Shown piece after piece: positions 1 through 8,407 of a DNA stretch of 64,000 nt. The DNA lies in the NCBI GenBank assembly GCA_002707645.1, contig PANN01000025.1, forward strand, positions 1 through 64,000. The letters run 5' to 3'. The position numbers and the translations under genes are program-made. Numbering within the stretch: the first letter of the stretch is position 1; the number at the start of each line of letters is the position of its first letter. The stretch is from Fidelibacterota bacterium (GTDB lineage Bacteria > Fidelibacterota > Marinisomatia > SCGC-AAA003-L08 > D37C17). Below the pieces are notes generated by a model that saw only the letters and a program-made list of their open reading frames with translations, was not told the DNA's origin and made no database searches.

Positions 1-2151
1 AGTTGAATCAAAATCGACAAAATTATATCCAAAGCTATTTCTATAGCCAAACGGATTAGAAATATTAAAGAAAACAACCATAAAACCATCATCAACTTGA
101 GGCAAATAACTACCGCCTATATCAAATGAAAGGTATGGATCAGATTCAAATTGTTCATTATTAAACGGATCATAATATGGATATCCAGAAGTACCCGTAA
201 TAGCAAGACTAGTATTAAATCCATCCCCATTTTTTAACTTAAATGCATTTTTGTAAATAAATGTTAGTTTATGGTTCGAAGCAAAACTTGGGATGATTTC
301 ATTTGAGAATTGCTTAAACTTACGTTTACTATCTAAATATGAATAAGCAATCCAGATATCTTTACCAATACCATCAATAGTTTGGTTAGACCTCCAAAAA
401 AGTTCTGCTCCTCTTGAATAACCAAAACCTTCATTTGATAAATTATTTTTACAACCATTAACACAATCAATATCAATACTGTTGGAAACAACTAAATTTT
501 CATATTTTTTATTAAATATTTCAAATCGTATTGTTTTTTTCTTTTTTGACCACTCGTAATTCAAAATATTATGAATCGACTTTTCAAAATCTAACCCAGA
601 ATTATTAAAATCAATGTCTATGTTATTTTGTCTATACCACTGATCAAAGCCCATGTCAGGAGTTTGATAATACACACCATAAGCATAAGAAATCTGACTA
701 TTTTTTGTTACTTTAATTGCAGATGAAAATCTTGGAGAAAAGCTACTTTTATCTAGTAATTTAGAATTTTCATACCTTATGCCTGCATTAATAGCAAAAT
801 TTTTAAATAAACGTAAATCTAATTCAGTAAAAGCAGTTGATAAAAACTCATCAATCATTACCAAGTTAGGTGGATCAAAACTAAATTCATCGTTATCATC
901 AAATTCATAAGTATAATTAATAAATTCACTCGATTGGTCAAATAAATGAATTCCAAAATTAATTTTAGATCTACCTAGAAATTTTTTAGTAAATACCGTT
1001 CTTAATTGAAATAAATCGTCATAAGAGTCTATATCTAATGGATCTATAAAATCTTCTGAAATAATTTCAGAATCGTTCGAATTTTCAGAGTATGAAATTC
1101 CAAACTGAGCCCTCCAATTTTTATTTATTTTTCCTCTGTAAGTGGATAATAAAAATAAATTTTTATTATCAAGATTAAAACCAGAGCCTATATCAGCTTC
1201 CTTTGTTCCTAAGCTATAATCTGTAATTCTTCCAATATATTTATAAATACCATTTTTAAATTTTTTAGCATAATTAGTTTTAATTTCTAATCCTTCTGGA
1301 GGACTTGTAAAATCTACCCTGCTTTTAATAAAATTAGAACTGTTATTAAAATTTTGAAAATATTCTATATTTGAATAATCTATATTAATTCCACAAGCAG
1401 TGCTATCATTTCCATAACCTCTTCCATAACCTACACTAAGAGGTGTAATTCCAAATGTATTTGCATTAAAATCTCCAAACCTTGTCCATGTTTTAAGATC
1501 AACTATTGCTGATAACGCTTGCCCATATTGGGCAGAATATCCTCCTTGGCTAAAAGCAGTGCCTTGAAAATCAAAGGGCTCAAATCTACCTCTTTGTGGA
1601 ATATCAGGAACATCGCTGAAATATGGATTCTGAATAAGCATACCATCAACGATTTGTTTTGCTTCAGTTGCATCTCCACCTCTTACATAAACGCCTTCTT
1701 TGTCAGCTTGTGGTTGAGTACCTGGAAGTGCTTCTAGTGCCCCAGATATTTCACCTCGTGAACTTGCAACTGTAACAATATCAATTGGATCTAAAACAAT
1801 AACTTTTTCATCATCACTCGCTCCAAAAGAACCTGCAGTTATAACTACCTCATCAGCTCTAGTAATCAACTGTTTAAGTATAATATCTAAAGTTAAATTT
1901 TCATCTATATTATATTCCTTCTCATAAGATTCATAACCAATAAAACTAATAATAAGAGTTTGATTTCCAGTTTCGTATGTTTCAAAAGCAAAAGAGCCTT
2001 TATCATCTGATGAGGTTCCATCAAATGTATCTTTTAAATACACGTTTGCATATATGATAGGGTTTCCGTCTTCATCTTTAACTGTTCCAACTATAATAGC
2101 AGAATACATAAAAGAAAAAAATAAAAAATATATTAGCTTATTAAAAGTCAT
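1..2151 (-). CDS. TonB-dependent outer-membrane receptor (C-terminus cut by window edge)
   Basis: The reading frame is open from an ATG at 2151 to base 1, giving 717 codons with no stop, so the C-terminal barrel continues outside the window. A signal peptide (about residues 1-18) is followed by a carboxypeptidase-regulatory-like beta-sandwich (GTVKDEDGNPI to about residue 95). Next comes a TonB plug with the typical VYVRGGDATE and VDGM stretches and a Tyr/Asn-rich beta-barrel. Such proteins import ligands across the outer membrane using TonB energy; the ligand cannot be read from the sequence. The start codon overlaps the stop of the glutathione peroxidase gene (TAATG), so the two are probably translationally coupled as the last genes of a five-gene operon. 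Confidence 0.93.
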   Translation of the reverse strand, partial: MTFNKLIYFLFFSFMYSAIIVGTVKDEDGNPIIYANVYLKDTFDGTSSDDKGSFAFETYETGNQTLIISFIGYESYEKEYNIDENLTLDIILKQLITRADEVVITAGSFGASDDEKVIVLDPIDIVTVASSRGEISGALEALPGTQPQADKEGVYVRGGDATEAKQIVDGMLIQNPYFSDVPDIPQRGRFEPFDFQGTAFSQGGYSAQYGQALSAIVDLKTWTRFGDFNANTFGITPLSVGYGRGYGNDSTACGINIDYSNIEYFQNFNNSSNFIKSRVDFTSPPEGLEIKTNYAKKFKNGIYKYIGRITDYSLGTKEADIGSGFNLDNKNLFLLSTYRGKINKNWRAQFGISYSENSNDSEIISEDFIDPLDIDSYDDLFQLRTVFTKKFLGRSKINFGIHLFDQSSEFINYTYEFDDNDEFSFDPPNLVMIDEFLSTAFTELDLRLFKNFAINAGIRYENSKLLDKSSFSPRFSSAIKVTKNSQISYAYGVYYQTPDMGFDQWYRQNNIDIDFNNSGLDFEKSIHNILNYEWSKKKKTIRFEIFNKKYENLVVSNSIDIDCVNGCKNNLSNEGFGYSRGAELFWRSNQTIDGIGKDIWIAYSYLDSKRKFKQFSNEIIPSFASNHKLTFIYKNAFKLKNGDGFNTSLAITGTSGYPYYDPFNNEQFESDPYLSFDIGGSYLPQVDDGFMVVFFNISNPFGYRNSFGYNFVDFDST

Positions 2152-2726
2152 TAATTATTGATAAAATCAATTATTTTTTTATCTTGAGGCTTAACTTTTG
2201 AAGAGAGGATATCTACTAATTCACCTTTTTCATTAACTAAGTATTTATAAAAATTCCAACCTGGTTCTGAATCATTCCACCCATTTAATTGCTTTGAAGA
2301 TAACCAAGAATATATTGGATGTTGATTAATATTCTTTTTAACAACGGTTTTTTTAATAATGGGGAAAGTAACACCATAATTAACGCTACAAAAAGTTTGA
2401 ATATCCTTATTTTTTCCAGGTTCTTGCCACATAAAATCATTAGAAGGGATACCTATAATTTCTATTTTATCACTATATTCTTCATATAAATTTTGCAATC
2501 CACCATATTGGTAAGTGTAACCACATTTTGAAGCAACATTAACAATTATAACTTTTTTACCTTTATATTTATCTAATGTGATTTTTTCTCCATCAATTAA
2601 TTCTAAAGAATAATCATAAAAATTTTCAGATAAGTTCTTAATGTCTAATTCTTTAGCTTTAAAAAAAGGATATACAAAACCTACTAGTAAGGTTACACAA
2701 ACAAATACTACAATATATTTCATCAT
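2151..2726 (-). CDS. Glutathione peroxidase family protein, exported, Cys type
   Basis: Thiol peroxidase of the GPx family, which reduces hydroperoxides. The catalytic tetrad is visible: Cys68 in NVASKCGYT, Gln101 in QEPG, and Trp157-Asn158 in WNFYKYLV. The peroxidatic residue is Cys, not selenocysteine, which matters because selenoproteins are inferred nearby. Residues 1-20 form a hydrophobic signal or anchor, so it acts in the periplasm or at the membrane. At 191 residues the length is usual for a bacterial GPx plus a signal sequence. It lies 2 nt after the START-like gene and overlaps the TonB receptor start by one base. The natural reductant is probably thioredoxin-like rather than glutathione; that is inference. 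Confidence 0.92.
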   Translation of the reverse strand: MMKYIVVFVCVTLLVGFVYPFFKAKELDIKNLSENFYDYSLELIDGEKITLDKYKGKKVIIVNVASKCGYTYQYGGLQNLYEEYSDKIEIIGIPSNDFMWQEPGKNKDIQTFCSVNYGVTFPIIKKTVVKKNINQHPIYSWLSSKQLNGWNDSEPGWNFYKYLVNEKGELVDILSSKVKPQDKKIIDFINN

Positions 2727-2728
2727 TA

Positions 2729-3355
2729 TTATTTTTCTCCCGTTTGATAAGTTAACATATCATTAAATATGTTAACAGCGTAATTAATTCTTAATTTTTG
2801 AATAATCATTGACGATAAATTTACTTCATCATCCAAGTATAATCTATATATTAATTTATTTTTATTACCCATTTTTTTTATTTGCCATGAACCAGCACCT
2901 GATGATAATAAATAATCATTATTATCCATGTAATCTTCCAAAAAATTATTATAATCAGCAGTTAAATACCAATCAATTCTGTTTGGATTAACTTTAAATA
3001 GTTTGAAGATATAAATTCTGTTTTTTGTGAATGGTATAGCATTTGAAATTGTCTGCAACACAACCAAGGTATCATTATTATTTGATAATAATTTTGTTTC
3101 TATGTTTTTGTTAGATATTATTTCATTCCAATTTTCTATTGATTGAATATTATTTAAAATGACTTCTTCATCTTTTAAAATATCTTTTTCTATTTTAATA
3201 AATTTATAATTATTTATATCACTTTCAGCTTCGTAAATATTTTTATCATCTGATATTTGTAAATGCTCCCAATCAATAATAGAATACATCTCAAATAATA
3301 GGTATTCGTTACTAGAAGAAAATAAAAAGGAACAGATAAATACAATATATATCAT
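2729..3355 (-). CDS. Putative START/SRPBCC-type lipid-binding protein
   Basis: A 208-residue protein with an N-terminal signal-like segment (residues 1-15). The middle and C-terminal parts resemble START-domain proteins. A segment reads AIPFTKNRIYIFKLFKV, then a GAGSWQI strand, then a charged hairpin and YRLYLDDEVNLSSMIIQK leading into the long C-terminal helix that closes the lipid pocket in this fold. START-like exported proteins usually bind hydrophobic ligands. The start ATG overlaps the upstream DUF2878 gene stop (ATGA), so the genes are coupled. Its neighbours are a membrane protein and an NAD(P)-binding protein, which suggests lipid or membrane metabolism. The fold assignment is by pattern only. 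Confidence 0.6.
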   Translation of the reverse strand: MIYIVFICSFLFSSSNEYLLFEMYSIIDWEHLQISDDKNIYEAESDINNYKFIKIEKDILKDEEVILNNIQSIENWNEIISNKNIETKLLSNNNDTLVVLQTISNAIPFTKNRIYIFKLFKVNPNRIDWYLTADYNNFLEDYMDNNDYLLSSGAGSWQIKKMGNKNKLIYRLYLDDEVNLSSMIIQKLRINYAVNIFNDMLTYQTGEK

Positions 3356-3870
3356 GATTCTAAGATTCTGTCAGATATATAAATAAATAATGGGAAAAAT
3401 AATCCCCAAAGAATAGATGTAAATATTATCACAATAATTTTATCAGCACCAAACTTTATAACATCCATGGATTGCATTGAAAAATAAATCAAAGGTGCTG
3501 ATAAGATTCCAAGTACGGAACTTGTTAAATATTTTTTACTAAGCCACTTAAAACTATGTAGTAAAGTTGTTGCAAAACATAACCAAAGGGACACAGACCA
3601 GAATGGAGCTATATTGTATTTAACAAGAATTCCTTTATGTATGATTATATCTAAATTGAGTAAAAGAGTCTCTATAAAAAGGCCTAAAAAAAAAGAAATT
3701 AATAAAAAAACATCTTCTTTTTTATGATTTGTCAATTTTACAAGGTGAATGATAATAAAAATAAATGTAGCTACAGGACCGATATAGTATAACTTTGATA
3801 CAGCACCATAAATAGTTATCCACCAGCATACATAAAAACCTATTACATTGATTATAATACTATTTTTCAT
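3352..3870 (-). CDS. DUF2878 family integral membrane protein
   Basis: A 172-residue protein of about six hydrophobic segments. Features seen in DUF2878 proteins are present: an N-terminal WW.TIYGA-like segment, a central FWSVSLWLCFATTLLHSF motif, and a following APLIYFS stretch. The function of this family is not established. It overlaps the upstream NAD(P)-binding gene by 11 nt and ends in TGA overlapping the next ATG (ATGA), so TGA is used here as a normal stop. In several bacteria DUF2878 genes sit with lipid or fatty-acid modification genes, which would fit the START-like neighbour, but that link is inference. Confidence 0.75.
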   Translation of the reverse strand: MKNSIIINVIGFYVCWWITIYGAVSKLYYIGPVATFIFIIIHLVKLTNHKKEDVFLLISFFLGLFIETLLLNLDIIIHKGILVKYNIAPFWSVSLWLCFATTLLHSFKWLSKKYLTSSVLGILSAPLIYFSMQSMDVIKFGADKIIVIIFTSILWGLFFPLFIYISDRILES

Positions 3871-4819
3871 TAGATAAATAATCTAATGAATCAATATTAA
3901 ATTCTATCGGTTCTTTGATATCAAACAAGTTAAATGCTTCTGAACCATTGCATGTGTTGCCTTCCAATAACATTGTAAGCTGATCTTTAGCAATTGGGAA
4001 CCAAGAAAATCTATCAAAAAATGAAGCTATAATTTTAATAGGTAGAACCGGAGCAGGGATAAACATTTTATCTTCTTTATCAGAAGCAATAGCAATAGTT
4101 TTTGTAATTTGCTTCCATGTTAATTCTTTACCTCCAAGTGAAAATGTTTTTCCGAATGATTTTTTTTCTTTTAAAGAACTTACAAAACATTTAGCAACAT
4201 CTTCAACATGAACAGGACTCATCTTAAACTTTCCTGCATTAAAAGGCAAAAAACCTTGTTGAAATAAAGGAGCTGGAATAGGTAAAGATAACATATCATT
4301 TTTTAATTGCTTACAGAATTCTTGCTTTCCAAAAGAATTTCCAAATATTAGAGAAGGTTGAAAAATAGTATAGTCTAGCCCCGAGCTTTTCAAATACTCT
4401 TCTGCTCTAAACTTAGTAGATTGGTACCCAGTTCCATCTTCCTTAACTCCATTTGCACTCATTAAAATGAATCTCTTAATATTTAATTTTTTAGCCTGAT
4501 CAACACATTTTTTTAAACCCTCAAAATGTAACTTTTCAAATGTTACTTCATCGTGCACAGGAACAGATAGAGAAGGAGATGATTTAAATTCTCTTATTAT
4601 TCCTATATTATAGATAATAGCTTCTGTGTTCATCATTGTTTGTTCAACAGCTGTGCCATTATCTATATCGCCAGTAACTATATTACATTTCTTGTATTCA
4701 GTAATTTTAGATTCATTTCCAAGCCTAACTAAAACATAAGGAGTTAAATTATTTTTAATTAATTCACTAATTATATAATCTCCAACAAAACCACTTCCTC
4801 CAAAAACTGATACCTTCAT
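3860..4819 (-). CDS. NAD(P)-binding atypical SDR (NDUFA9/YbjT-like)
   Basis: A 319-residue Rossmann-fold protein. The glycine motif GGSGFVGDY lies at residues 8-16, followed by VTGDIDN, the conserved substrate-side strand RFILMSANGV, and YQSTKFRAEEYLKSSGLDYTI (kept to 20 residues or less when read as two parts). This arrangement is that of atypical short-chain dehydrogenases related to the complex I accessory subunit NDUFA9, which often lack redox catalysis and bind NAD(P)H. A clear Shine-Dalgarno (AAAGGAGAG) precedes the ATG. It is the first gene of the leftward operon ending in the TonB receptor; the 120 nt upstream to the tRNA gene should hold the promoter. Confidence 0.85.
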   Translation of the reverse strand: MKVSVFGGSGFVGDYIISELIKNNLTPYVLVRLGNESKITEYKKCNIVTGDIDNGTAVEQTMMNTEAIIYNIGIIREFKSSPSLSVPVHDEVTFEKLHFEGLKKCVDQAKKLNIKRFILMSANGVKEDGTGYQSTKFRAEEYLKSSGLDYTIFQPSLIFGNSFGKQEFCKQLKNDMLSLPIPAPLFQQGFLPFNAGKFKMSPVHVEDVAKCFVSSLKEKKSFGKTFSLGGKELTWKQITKTIAIASDKEDKMFIPAPVLPIKIIASFFDRFSWFPIAKDQLTMLLEGNTCNGSEAFNLFDIKEPIEFNIDSLDYLSNEK

Positions 4820-4939
4820 TTTCTCTCCTTTAATAAAAAATTAAATAAAACGAACTTAAGCCTGCACGATTTGCGCGTTTATATATACAAAACTTAACAA
4901 TTATTTACCTAGTTTGCAAATAATACAATCACAGAAAAG

Positions 4940-5013
4940 TACACCCGGTAGGATTCGAACCTACAACCTCTTGATCCGTAGTCAAGTGCTCTATCCAATT
5001 GAGCTACGGGTGC
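4940..5013 (-). tRNA. tRNA-Arg (anticodon ACG)
   Basis: On the minus strand a 74-nt cloverleaf can be folded. The acceptor GCACCCG pairs with CGGGTGT, including one terminal G-U pair. The D-arm is AGCTC..GAGC. The anticodon stem CTTGA/TCAAG encloses the loop CTACGGA with anticodon ACG. The T-arm contains GGTTCGAATCC, and the discriminator is A. CCA is not encoded. The wobble A would be converted to inosine by TadA to read CGN codons. Confidence 0.96.
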
Positions 5014-5098
5014 AATTCAATTAAAAATTATAGTTATAATTTAATTAGCATTTCATAACTTATAAAATTAGTTTAATAAAAATTATTGATTATATTAA

Positions 5099-5902
5099 AT
5101 GAAAAATATCAAAAATATTCATTTTATTCATGCAAACGGATATCCACCAGGAGCCTATTCTTCTTTATTTTCTAAAATTAATAAATCATACAAAGTTAAT
5201 TATTTTAATTTATTTTCAGATAAAATAGATATAAAAAACTTAAAAAACTGGGAACAATTCCACAAGAATTTCACTAAAGAACTTTCCTATCAAAGCAAAA
5301 CTATAGGAATAGGACACTCAATTGGTGGAAATTTAATTTTAAGATCTGCAATATCACATCCTGAAAAATTTTCTAAAATAGTATTACTAGATCCTACTTT
5401 GTTTACTCCAAAAATTATATTTTTTTGGAAATTTATACGACTTTTAAGATTAGATGATAGTTTGCACCCCTTATCTAAAAAAACTCTAAATAGAAAAATG
5501 ATTTACGAAGATTATGATTCCATGTACAAATCTTACAGAAAAAAAAGTATCTTCAAGTATATCAATGATAAAAACTTAAACATCTATATAAAATCTATAA
5601 CGAAACAGAATAAAGATAAAACTATCAAAATCACTTTTCCAAAAGAATGGGAATACAAAATATACAAAACAGGAATTGTTGAAGATAATTATATTTGGAA
5701 AAATATTAAGAATATTAACATACCTACACTAATTCTAAGAGCTAATGAATCTAACACTTTTTTTAAATCAGCAGAAAACAAAATAAATAAGATTAAAAAC
5801 AATAATATTAAAATAATATCTATAAATGAATGTTCTCACTTATTCCCAATGGAGATTCCTGAACAGGTATATAAGAAAATAGCAAACTTTCTTAATCAAT
5901 AA
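5099..5902 (+). CDS. Alpha/beta hydrolase; the only plus-strand protein gene
   Basis: A 267-residue alpha/beta-hydrolase. The oxyanion segment HANGYPPG lies near residue 10, the nucleophile elbow is GHSIGG (residues about 78-83), strand VLLDP follows, and the catalytic His is in CSHLFPMEIP near the C-terminus. No signal peptide is seen, so it is cytoplasmic. The substrate is unknown. It is divergent from the tRNA-Arg gene across an 85-nt gap rich in A and T, which must hold both promoters, and convergent with the selenoprotein operon, from which it is separated by a bidirectional terminator. It is very Lys- and Asn-rich, like its AT-rich surroundings, so transfer is not obvious. Confidence 0.88.
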   Translation: MKNIKNIHFIHANGYPPGAYSSLFSKINKSYKVNYFNLFSDKIDIKNLKNWEQFHKNFTKELSYQSKTIGIGHSIGGNLILRSAISHPEKFSKIVLLDPTLFTPKIIFFWKFIRLLRLDDSLHPLSKKTLNRKMIYEDYDSMYKSYRKKSIFKYINDKNLNIYIKSITKQNKDKTIKITFPKEWEYKIYKTGIVEDNYIWKNIKNINIPTLILRANESNTFFKSAENKINKIKNNNIKIISINECSHLFPMEIPEQVYKKIANFLNQ

Positions 5903-5941
5903 TGGATATATCAAATATATTATTCAAATTGTTTTATATAT

Positions 5942-5968
5942 AAAAAAAGGGGCTAAAAAAGCCCCTTT
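5942..5968. terminator. Bidirectional Rho-independent terminator
   Basis: A 9-bp inverted repeat (AAAGGGGCT at 5946-5954 with its complement at 5960-5968) and a 5-nt loop lie between two convergent genes. On the minus strand the GC-rich hairpin is followed by seven T residues, which makes it a strong terminator for the selenoprotein operon. On the plus strand the T tract is shorter (TTT then CAAATT), so termination of the hydrolase gene is probably weaker. Confidence 0.9.
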
Positions 5969-5999
5969 CAAATTATTAAATAATAGTACTAATATAAAA

Positions 6000-6980
6000 T
6001 TAATCTATTTGATACTTATCAAAATCAATTTGAACACGAAGAATTGAATTAATAACCAAAATGACATCTTGGATATTAATAATATCATCATTATTCATAT
6101 CTGCATCAGTTAGCATGCATGAAGAAGTATCCTGCGTAACATTTAGTATTATATTAACTAAACCTACTAAATCCAAAACATCAACCATCATATCATCATT
6201 CAAATCACCAGACATATTTAAACAATCATCACATTCGTCTGCTAACCCATCATTATCAGTATCTACAGTACCAGTACATGATGAGCATAAAGATATCCAA
6301 GCTGCATCTGAACCTTCACAATAGTTATCTTCACTATCACTAAATTCATAATATGTTCCACCAAAGTCTTCGCAACAATAGGACTGATAGGAGTCATTGC
6401 TTGAACTAAAATCTTCAATTAACGAACCATCAATCCTGCATTCACCACAACTTTCTAGCATCTCGTTTATCCTTGATGATATAGACCAGCTACCTGCTGA
6501 GTTCATGGCATCATGAACGCGCATATTATGATCTATCCAAACAGTCATAGGAACATAACCATTACCAAACATATTGTATATACCAGAAGCAGTATCATGA
6601 ACAATTTGAGAATATCCATCATCTGGAGTATTACCCCACTGAGCACATGAATAAGGTTGATTTAAATCAGATAAAGCACCTAAAAATTTAACATAATCAT
6701 TATCTTCAAAATTGTGATGCACTTCACCCGCCGGGCCTGATAGTGCCTGATAACAAGAAGGTCACCATGTAGCTGACATATCTATAAAAATCACATTATA
6801 ATCACCACCATTAAGAGAACCATTCCAATCAGATAAACTCCAATCATCTCCAACTTCATATCCATTTCCAGCATAGCAAGTTTCTTTGACAACGTTTTGA
6901 TCGGAAATAGATACAACATCACCAACATTATAACTTAATAAAAGTGATGAAAATAAAGCTAAAAAAACATATCTAAACAT
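6000..6980 (-). CDS. Exported thioredoxin-fold selenoprotein (Sec73) with dockerin-like tail
   Basis: One continuous 326-residue frame containing a TGA at 6762-6764, read here as selenocysteine 73. A signal peptide (1-16) precedes a TlpA-like thioredoxin domain. Strand VIFIDMSATW leads straight into U-P-S-C, the exact place of the W-C-P-P-C active site. The downstream strand FLGAL, the cis-Pro strand YVPMTVWIDH and the terminal helix complete the fold. A TSP3-like Ca-binding stretch (DTDNDGLADECDDC) and a dockerin-like pair (GDLNDDMMVDVLDLV; ADMNNDDIINIQDVI) follow. A separate start at GTG 6722 is unlikely because it would drop the active site and signal peptide. A candidate SECIS hairpin lies at 6719-6746. 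It is the last gene of the operon, 3 nt after the Cys-rich lipoprotein gene, with SD AGGAAGG. Confidence 0.87.
6719..6746 (-). promoter_or_regulatory. Candidate bacterial SECIS hairpin for Sec73
   Basis: Read on the minus strand, GCACT pairs with AGTGC. Then, after a bulged A, TCA pairs with TGA and CCC pairs with GGG around a GGC loop. The loop starts 29 nt after the TGA and begins with G, within the spacing and loop rules used for bacterial SECIS elements (apical loop roughly 16-37 nt from the UGA, with G in the first two loop positions). It lies inside the coding frame, as in bacteria. Confidence 0.7.
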
Positions 6981-6983
6981 ACT

Positions 6984-7190
6984 TTAACCTTCCTTATTAT
7001 CTTCTTTTGAACAAGATGATTTTTTGCAAGCTGTATTACATGATTTTGCATCTTTATCTTTACTACAACTACTTGTTTTAGAACAAAGTGAAGTTGAACA
7101 ACAACCACCAATGCAATTCATGGTGGAACAAGAACTAAAAAAGGTTCCTAAGCTAAAAACCAAGATAAATGATAAAATATATTTCCTCAT
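6984..7190 (-). CDS. Small Cys-rich putative lipoprotein
   Basis: A 68-residue protein with a hydrophobic N-terminus ending in FFSSC, a plausible lipobox with the Cys as lipid anchor. The mature part has eight more Cys in about 45 residues (CIGGCC, CSKTSSCSK, CNTACKKSSC), spaced like a metal-binding peptide rather than a folded enzyme. I know no family for it. It sits 9 nt downstream of another Cys-rich small gene and 3 nt upstream of a selenoprotein gene, in the same apparent operon. Metal (copper or zinc) binding or a thiol-buffer role is inferred only from composition and context. Confidence 0.75.
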   Translation of the reverse strand: MRKYILSFILVFSLGTFFSSCSTMNCIGGCCSTSLCSKTSSCSKDKDAKSCNTACKKSSCSKEDNKEG

Positions 7191-7199
7191 GATACCTCC

Positions 7200-7382
7200 C
7201 TATTTTTTACTACAAGATTTACCTTCAACAACAGCAGTATTTTTACAGCATGAAGTTCCAGAGTCACAACTACTCATACAACATACAGCGCTCATCACAC
7301 CCCAAGTAAATACAGCAACAAAAATAACTTTTAAAGCCAATTCAATCCCATCTTTCCAACAGTTCCAATTATCACACTTCAT
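7200..7382 (-). CDS. Small Cys-rich single-pass membrane protein
   Basis: A 60-residue protein. The N-terminal part has CDNWNCW, a single membrane segment (LALKVIFVAVFTWGVMSAV) follows, and the C-terminal tail holds CC, SSC, SCC and SC pairs. Nothing in it identifies a known family. A good ribosome-binding site (AGGAG) stands before the ATG at 7382, and spacing to its neighbours is short, so it is a real member of the operon. The tail pairs (CxxC and CC) could bind metal or take part in dithiol exchange with the neighbouring thioredoxin-fold proteins; this is inference. Confidence 0.72.
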   Translation of the reverse strand: MKCDNWNCWKDGIELALKVIFVAVFTWGVMSAVCCMSSCDSGTSCCKNTAVVEGKSCSKK

Positions 7383-7401
7383 TTATCACTCCTTTATTTG
7401 A

Positions 7402-8403
7402 TTAAGATAAAATAATATTAATTAAACTTACAATATCAGTAACATTTACTACTCCATCACTATTAATATCTGCTGCACAAAACTCACTACTTTCTAAAGT
7501 TGAACTTCCTATTATATGATTTACAGCAGAAATAACATCTAAAACATTAATTAAACCATCTCCACTAACATCTCCAGCAGTACATTGATTTGAATCTGTA
7601 TCTATATAATAATAAGAGTTTGCATTGCCCCAGTATGTATTGTTGGGATAGTGAACATAAAATGTATATTTTGCAAAAAACTCATTTTGCTCAAACACTG
7701 GATCTATATCATCATAAGATGTACTTAAATTAAAGGACATAGGTGCAATAAGCATAGAACAGTTTTCATATTCATATACACCGTCACCATCAGAATCACC
7801 ATCAGGATCCAAGCATCTTTGCAAAGTATATTGCAAAACAGCTACGGGAGGAATAAACAAGCTCCAATCAACATTATAACCACCTTCAATAGATGAAATA
7901 ATAAACTCATCATTACTAGGAACATCATTGTACATACACAACCCATTATCAATTGTTGCATTTACATTGTAATAATTTTCACAAGGATTTAAATCTGAGC
8001 ATGTTGTACATTCTGGAAAATATACAGTATTTATATCATCGCTACATGTTATAGCATTTGGATCAGTACAACCTTCTGATTCACTCTCTGTGACTATAAT
8101 TGAACCGACCATACCCAATGCAGCATGATTACCAACACTACATATATAATCATATGTTCCTGCTAGTAAAAATGTATAAGAACCAATAGAACATGGACCA
8201 GAGCAGGGTGAAAAAGAAAACAACTCTGGACCAGAGGTTATCGCAACATCATGATAACCTTGAACATTATTCCATTCAACAGTATCACCAACCTGGATTT
8301 CTAAATTTTCTGGACTGTAGTACATACTTCCGGCATCAATAACGTGAGTAGTAGCATTTAATGTAATAGATAATACTAATGAATATAATATTTTATTTAA
8401 CAC
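7402..8403 (-). CDS. Secreted cupredoxin (type-1 copper) with GCTDP repeat and dockerin-like tail
   Basis: A 333-residue exported protein with signal peptide at residues 1-16. The plastocyanin/azurin-like domain covers about residues 20-115, with type-1 copper ligands visible: His in GYHDVA, then Cys, His and Met in ICSVGNHAALGM. A GCTDPNA repeat (a motif common in secreted proteins of marine Bacteroidota-like bacteria) follows, then a beta-rich region and a C-terminal dockerin-like pair (GDVSGDGLINVLDVI and ADINSDGVVNVTDIV). Start is GTG at 8403, supported by GGAGG seven nt upstream. The SD overlaps the end of the preceding selenoprotein gene. It should carry electrons or copper outside the cytoplasm, next to the selenol-thiol proteins. 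Confidence 0.88.
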   Translation of the reverse strand: MLNKILYSLVLSITLNATTHVIDAGSMYYSPENLEIQVGDTVEWNNVQGYHDVAITSGPELFSFSPCSGPCSIGSYTFLLAGTYDYICSVGNHAALGMVGSIIVTESESEGCTDPNAITCSDDINTVYFPECTTCSDLNPCENYYNVNATIDNGLCMYNDVPSNDEFIISSIEGGYNVDWSLFIPPVAVLQYTLQRCLDPDGDSDGDGVYEYENCSMLIAPMSFNLSTSYDDIDPVFEQNEFFAKYTFYVHYPNNTYWGNANSYYYIDTDSNQCTAGDVSGDGLINVLDVISAVNHIIGSSTLESSEFCAADINSDGVVNVTDIVSLINIILS

Positions 8404-8407
8404 AAAA

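Noticed and set aside
2151-2726. Selenocysteine glutathione peroxidase
   Set aside because: The active residue is encoded as Cys, not TGA.
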